Shown here: piece by piece, positions 61,522 through 64,000 of the stretch
Layout of the letters: each line of letters starts with the position of its first letter
Position numbering within the stretch: the first letter of the stretch is position 1
NCBI RefSeq assembly: GCF_042684365.1
Contig: NZ_JBHULI010000002.1
Location: 1 to 64,000, forward strand
DNA from: Gracilimonas halophila
GTDB taxonomy: Bacteria > Bacteroidota > Rhodothermia > Balneolales > Balneolaceae
Direction of reading: 5' to 3'
DNA: 64,000 bases
The notes under the pieces: model-generated
What the model was told of the DNA's origin: nothing
What the model saw: the letters and a program-made list of their open reading frames with translations, nothing else
Databases searched by the model: none
Translations under genes and position numbers: made by a program

Positions 61522-62133
61522 TTAGAGTTTCACCTGGTCGGTTTGGTGGGTGGGGACCGGGCCGTAAGTAAACAGGTGTTTCATCATAGACTTTTTGAGG
61601 GCTTCGGTGGCCTCAATTACCGCCTGTGTCTGCTCAATGGCATTGCGGATTACGGTGAGCTTATGGGCAATGGCTTTTTGTTCGGGGAGTGGGGGTAAGG
61701 GAACGGATTTTGAATAAACTATTGATTGATTAATCAGCGGTTGACCAGACTTGTTGCTAAACTGATTTAAGTTTAAAACATCTAAAGCCAATCCTAAAAA
61801 TTCTGGGGTTACTTTATCCGTTAAAAACTCCTTTATATACATTGCATTATCAGTAATCCAAGCCTTTTCCGGTAAATGATAAACTGCCCCACAATATTCT
61901 CCAACCCGACCTATAACTACTGTTTCGTGATCTACATTTGTTTCAGAGCTATAGCCGATTATTCCATTACCTCCATAAACCGGATGTTTTTTGTCCACTC
62001 CTCGATGATCTAATAAATCTTTAGGGCGAGTTTTACCACTTCTTAGCTTGATCAATTCATCTAAACCAATATCCTCCCACTCCACAGGAATGTTCCCGAT
62101 GTCCGTTTCTTTAAATTTGTTGGTGGTGGTCAT
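61522..62133 (-). CDS. hsdS: Half-length type I restriction specificity subunit (one target domain)
   Basis: The product has 203 residues: one target-recognition domain (about 10-150; DIGNIPVEWEDIGLDELIKL, GGNGIIGYSSETNVDHETVV) plus one conserved helix (PLPPLPEQKAIAHKLTVIRN to KKSMMKHLFTYGPVPTHQTD). Complete HsdS proteins have two such halves; after the linker QTDQVKL the second target domain should start but a stop follows. It is either a truncated gene or a natural half-S protein acting as a dimer. It lies in the hsd cluster after the AlbA_2-type gene. Confidence 0.85.
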   Translation of the reverse strand: MTTTNKFKETDIGNIPVEWEDIGLDELIKLRSGKTRPKDLLDHRGVDKKHPVYGGNGIIGYSSETNVDHETVVIGRVGEYCGAVYHLPEKAWITDNAMYIKEFLTDKVTPEFLGLALDVLNLNQFSNKSGQPLINQSIVYSKSVPLPPLPEQKAIAHKLTVIRNAIEQTQAVIEATEALKKSMMKHLFTYGPVPTHQTDQVKL

Positions 62134-62170
62134 GGTGGTGTGGTGGTTTTGTGGTTAACAGGTAGCTTCA

Positions 62171-62203
62171 AGACCTCCAAGGTTTCGAAAACCTTGGAGG
62201 TCT
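62171..62203. repeat. Perfect palindrome, REP-like hairpin
   Basis: AGACCTCCAAGGTTT and AAACCTTGGAGGTCT form a 15-base perfect inverted repeat around CGA. It sits in the gap between the AlbA_2-type gene and hsdS. Similar GACCTCCAAGGTTT palindromes are, as I recall, frequent between genes of Bacteroidota. It could act as a terminator or RNA-stabilising hairpin within the operon. Confidence 0.8.
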
Positions 62204-62225
62204 GCAAGTAATTTATGGGATATTG

Positions 62226-62411
62226 GATGTCCCATAAAATGTCCGTTAATGTCCGATAACTCAATTGCTGGCACCGGCGCCGGAAACATACCCTGAGGGT
62301 ATATAATGGTGTTTTTTGGTTTCATAAAAGTTTCACGAAAGTTTCAAAATGTCCGATAAATGTCCGATAACTGTTGGAGCGATGTCCCATTAATGTCTCA
62401 TAAATGTCCCA
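62226..62411. repeat. Cluster of degenerate ATGTCCSATAAA short repeats
   Basis: About eight imperfect copies of a 10-12-base unit occur, among them ATGTCCCATAAA, ATGTCCGTTAA, ATGTCCGATAACT, ATGTCCGATAAA, ATGTCCCATTAA and TGTCTCATAAA. Most are in the same orientation. They fall in two groups separated by about 85 bases. The gap of 279 bases between the two genes holds only these units and the palindrome at 62171. Confidence 0.75.
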
Positions 62412-62412
62412 T

Positions 62413-63759
62413 TTATTTTAGCGAATAGGTACGACCCCGTTTTTCGCCCTCGGCTTCAAAAATTCCGGCTTCAACCAGTTCATTTAAATCTCTGCGCAAA
62501 GTACGGGAATCTACCTCATCAAAATGTTCGGATAGATCCGCCATTTTAAACGAGTTTTTTTCCTGGGCAAACGCAATCATTTTCTTCTGGCGGGCATTTA
62601 GTTCGATTTTCCACTCTTTTTGGGTGATAACCTGGTAGTCTCCAAATAATTTGATCACGAAACCATTGCCCTGTTCTTCAAATTCCGGAGCGGGAAGTGC
62701 TTTTTCCTTCATTGCATTCATAATGCGATGAATCCCCGAACCAAGTTCTTCAATCAAACCCGCGCGATAAAATATGGTAGTTAACAGCCGGTTTCGGGGT
62801 ACAGATGCATGCGGCTTTTTCAGGTCTTCAATTTGAAGCGAGCCAGGCAGTTTTCCCGGATTATAAATCCAAAGGTAATCGTCAAACACTTTAATCTGAG
62901 TTTTAACACCTACCTGAAAATAGTCACGATGGACGAGCGCATTCAGCAAAGCCTCCCGAATGGCCGGAAGGGGGTACTGCCAAACATCTTTTCGCTGGAA
63001 AGATTCATCCGTAATTTCATACCGGAGCGAAATAAAGCTTTTGATTTGTTCCTCTGCCCCATAAACCTGATCAAACAGATTTCCTGAAACCGTGCGGTCG
63101 GCAATAATCGTAGCTTCATCTTTTAAACGAGCGTAGCGGATTACAGCATTTGGAAAGTATTTTTGAGGATTTTTTCCAAACAGTATGATCGCTGCATTTG
63201 TCAACTTTCCATCAATCCGAAGCCCAAGTTGATCCAGTACTTGTTCAATATTTTCAGCATTTATTTCCGTTGAAATTCGGCCACTGTTTTTAGCAAGCTC
63301 AACAAAATGCTGAATCGTATCAAGATTGATTTCTTTTAACGAAAACCGCTCATCATTCCGAGTATCCCAGGCTTCATCTTCTAAAAAAAGTACCTTCAAT
63401 TCTTCGTCCGGTATTTGCTGGGTTGTATTGCCCACCCGTTTATAATATCTGCCTCTAAAACTAACGGGAGATCGCTGATGCTTTACTTTAATTTCTAAAA
63501 ACTCATCTCCATCCATTTCATGTAAAATAACTTCAGGCACCACATTCAGTCCCTGAATAATTTTATTTACGATGTCCTGTTGAGCTTGATCGGATATCCC
63601 ACCAGCAATTAAAGTGGAATCATCTTTTATCCCTATATATAAAGAGCCGCCTTTCGCATTTATAAATCCCGAGAGCGTTTTCATGGCACTGTCATTGAAC
63701 TTCTCTTTAAGCTCAATCACTTCAGATTCTTTCAATTTTGAAGGATCAAAAGGTGCCAT
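62413..63759 (-). CDS. AlbA_2/RecG-like ATP-binding regulator in the hsd operon
   Basis: The product has 448 residues. The N-terminal AlbA_2 (Schlafen-like) domain is seen in ELKEKFNDSAMKTLSGFINA and KGGSLYIGIKDD, the central part has the HATPase_c_4 pattern LPAIREALLNALVHRDYF and YRAGLIEELGSGIHRI, and the C-terminal about 60 residues form a winged helix (DSRTLRRDLNELVEAGIFEA). It starts one base after the stop of the HsdM gene, so it is translated from the hsd message. R-linked genes inserted in type I loci are known from other bacteria; the role here is unproven (control or defence). Confidence 0.85.
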   Translation of the reverse strand: MAPFDPSKLKESEVIELKEKFNDSAMKTLSGFINAKGGSLYIGIKDDSTLIAGGISDQAQQDIVNKIIQGLNVVPEVILHEMDGDEFLEIKVKHQRSPVSFRGRYYKRVGNTTQQIPDEELKVLFLEDEAWDTRNDERFSLKEINLDTIQHFVELAKNSGRISTEINAENIEQVLDQLGLRIDGKLTNAAIILFGKNPQKYFPNAVIRYARLKDEATIIADRTVSGNLFDQVYGAEEQIKSFISLRYEITDESFQRKDVWQYPLPAIREALLNALVHRDYFQVGVKTQIKVFDDYLWIYNPGKLPGSLQIEDLKKPHASVPRNRLLTTIFYRAGLIEELGSGIHRIMNAMKEKALPAPEFEEQGNGFVIKLFGDYQVITQKEWKIELNARQKKMIAFAQEKNSFKMADLSEHFDEVDSRTLRRDLNELVEAGIFEAEGEKRGRTYSLK

Positions 63760-63760
63760 A

Positions 63761-64000
63761 TTAAAACCCGAGTTCTTTCAACACTTTATTTAACTCTTTA
63801 TCGGCTTTGACCCGCTCTTCTTCGGCTTCCTGAAGCAATACAACAGCGTCTTCTAACGGAAGCACTTCTTCACCCGAAGATTGAGAAACATAGCGGGAAG
63901 GACTGAGGTTGTAGTCGTTTTTAACAATCTCCTTTACCTCCACCGCTTTTGAAATATCGTCTTCCTCCTTCCAATTCAGGTACAAATCCGCAATTTGTTT
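63761..64000 (-). CDS. hsdM: Type I restriction methyltransferase subunit HsdM, C-terminal end (partial)
   Basis: The frame is open to the window edge and continues to the right. The visible part reads QIADLYLNWKEEDDISKAVE, then IVKNDYNLSPSRYVSQSSGE, followed by a C-terminal helix with EEERVKADKELNKVLKELGF. This is the usual end of HsdM (NDYNLSPSRYV-type motif plus a coiled helix). The catalytic NPPF motif would be outside the window. It is the first gene seen of the hsd operon, followed by the AlbA_2-type gene and half hsdS. Confidence 0.88.
   Translation of the reverse strand, partial: KQIADLYLNWKEEDDISKAVEVKEIVKNDYNLSPSRYVSQSSGEEVLPLEDAVVLLQEAEEERVKADKELNKVLKELGF

Noticed and set aside
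62226..62411. CRISPR-like array of short repeats
   Set aside because: Units are only 10-12 bases, degenerate and unevenly spaced, with no cas genes nearby.
1..64000. tRNA or rRNA genes and insertion sequences
   Set aside because: GGTTCGA-type strings at 6055, 55655 and 60030 lie in coding or unstructured DNA without a cloverleaf; no transposase-like protein was found.

Overview
The window reads as a chromosomal segment of a Gram-negative bacterium of the Bacteroidota/Balneolota group, most likely a Balneolaceae member (Balneola/Gracilimonas-like). The grounds are protein style, scarce Shine-Dalgarno sequences, about 40-45% G+C by eye, lipoproteins and outer-membrane proteins, a short-LID adenylate kinase, PnuT next to thiamine pyrophosphokinase, and a bS16 with a long acidic tail. 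This lineage call is inference, as no 16S gene is present. Most of the window is ordinary core genome. Accessory DNA sits at the two ends.

Layout. 1-2.3 kb: what looks like the tail of an integron gene-cassette array. It has one full attC-like site, one 3' half-site and one degenerate site around a G+C-rich outer-membrane-type gene and a small PH-like membrane protein gene; no integrase is in view. 2.3-12.5 kb: SEC-C protein, PnuT/thiamine pyrophosphokinase, DHH phosphoesterase, REC-GAF regulator, HtrA protease, serine hydrolase, SerA, and a minus-strand amidoligase/glutamine-amidotransferase pair. 12.7-23.1 kb: Uup-type ABC-F ATPase ending in a heptamer tandem repeat, a SIMPL-domain gene broken by one nonsense codon, an AtuA-like protein, a three-gene ABC exporter, MscS, fRMsr-like GAF, MarC, DinB and an alanine/Na+ symporter. 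23.1-31.7 kb: VWA-like lipoprotein with a polytopic partner, a metzincin-motif protease, Aat, and an ECF sigma/anti-sigma/secreted protein operon. 32-36.7 kb: the translation cluster ffh-rpsP-rimM-trmD-rplS, then adk. 36.8-47.2 kb: DUF1499, ATP-grasp, DUF72, S9 peptidase, PadR plus FtsX/MacB-type permease, and a sensor kinase with a frameshift at its signal peptide. 47.2-61.5 kb: SirB1-like protein, arginine deiminase, site-2 protease, SmpB, a decayed DUF4010 gene, RNase P RNA (minus strand), coiled-coil protein, Nif3, YggS, two PspB-like proteins, DivIVA-like protein, purine nucleoside phosphorylase, an acidic protein, isoaspartyl peptidase and a truncated LytS-type kinase. 61.5 kb to the right edge: a type I restriction-modification island (half-length HsdS, AlbA_2/RecG-like regulator, C-terminus of HsdM) whose border coincides with the broken end of the kinase gene.

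Functional themes are RNA and translation (SRP, RimM, TrmD, bL19, bS16, SmpB, RNase P, Aat, Uup, NrnA), envelope quality control (HtrA, S2P, PspB-like, MscS) and vitamin/amino-acid salvage. Gene decay is frequent: three genes carry point lesions or frameshifts and two are cut at the island border. Several intergenic gaps hold short tandem or palindromic repeats, some of which recur at more than one locus. I see no tRNA, rRNA, CRISPR array or insertion sequence.
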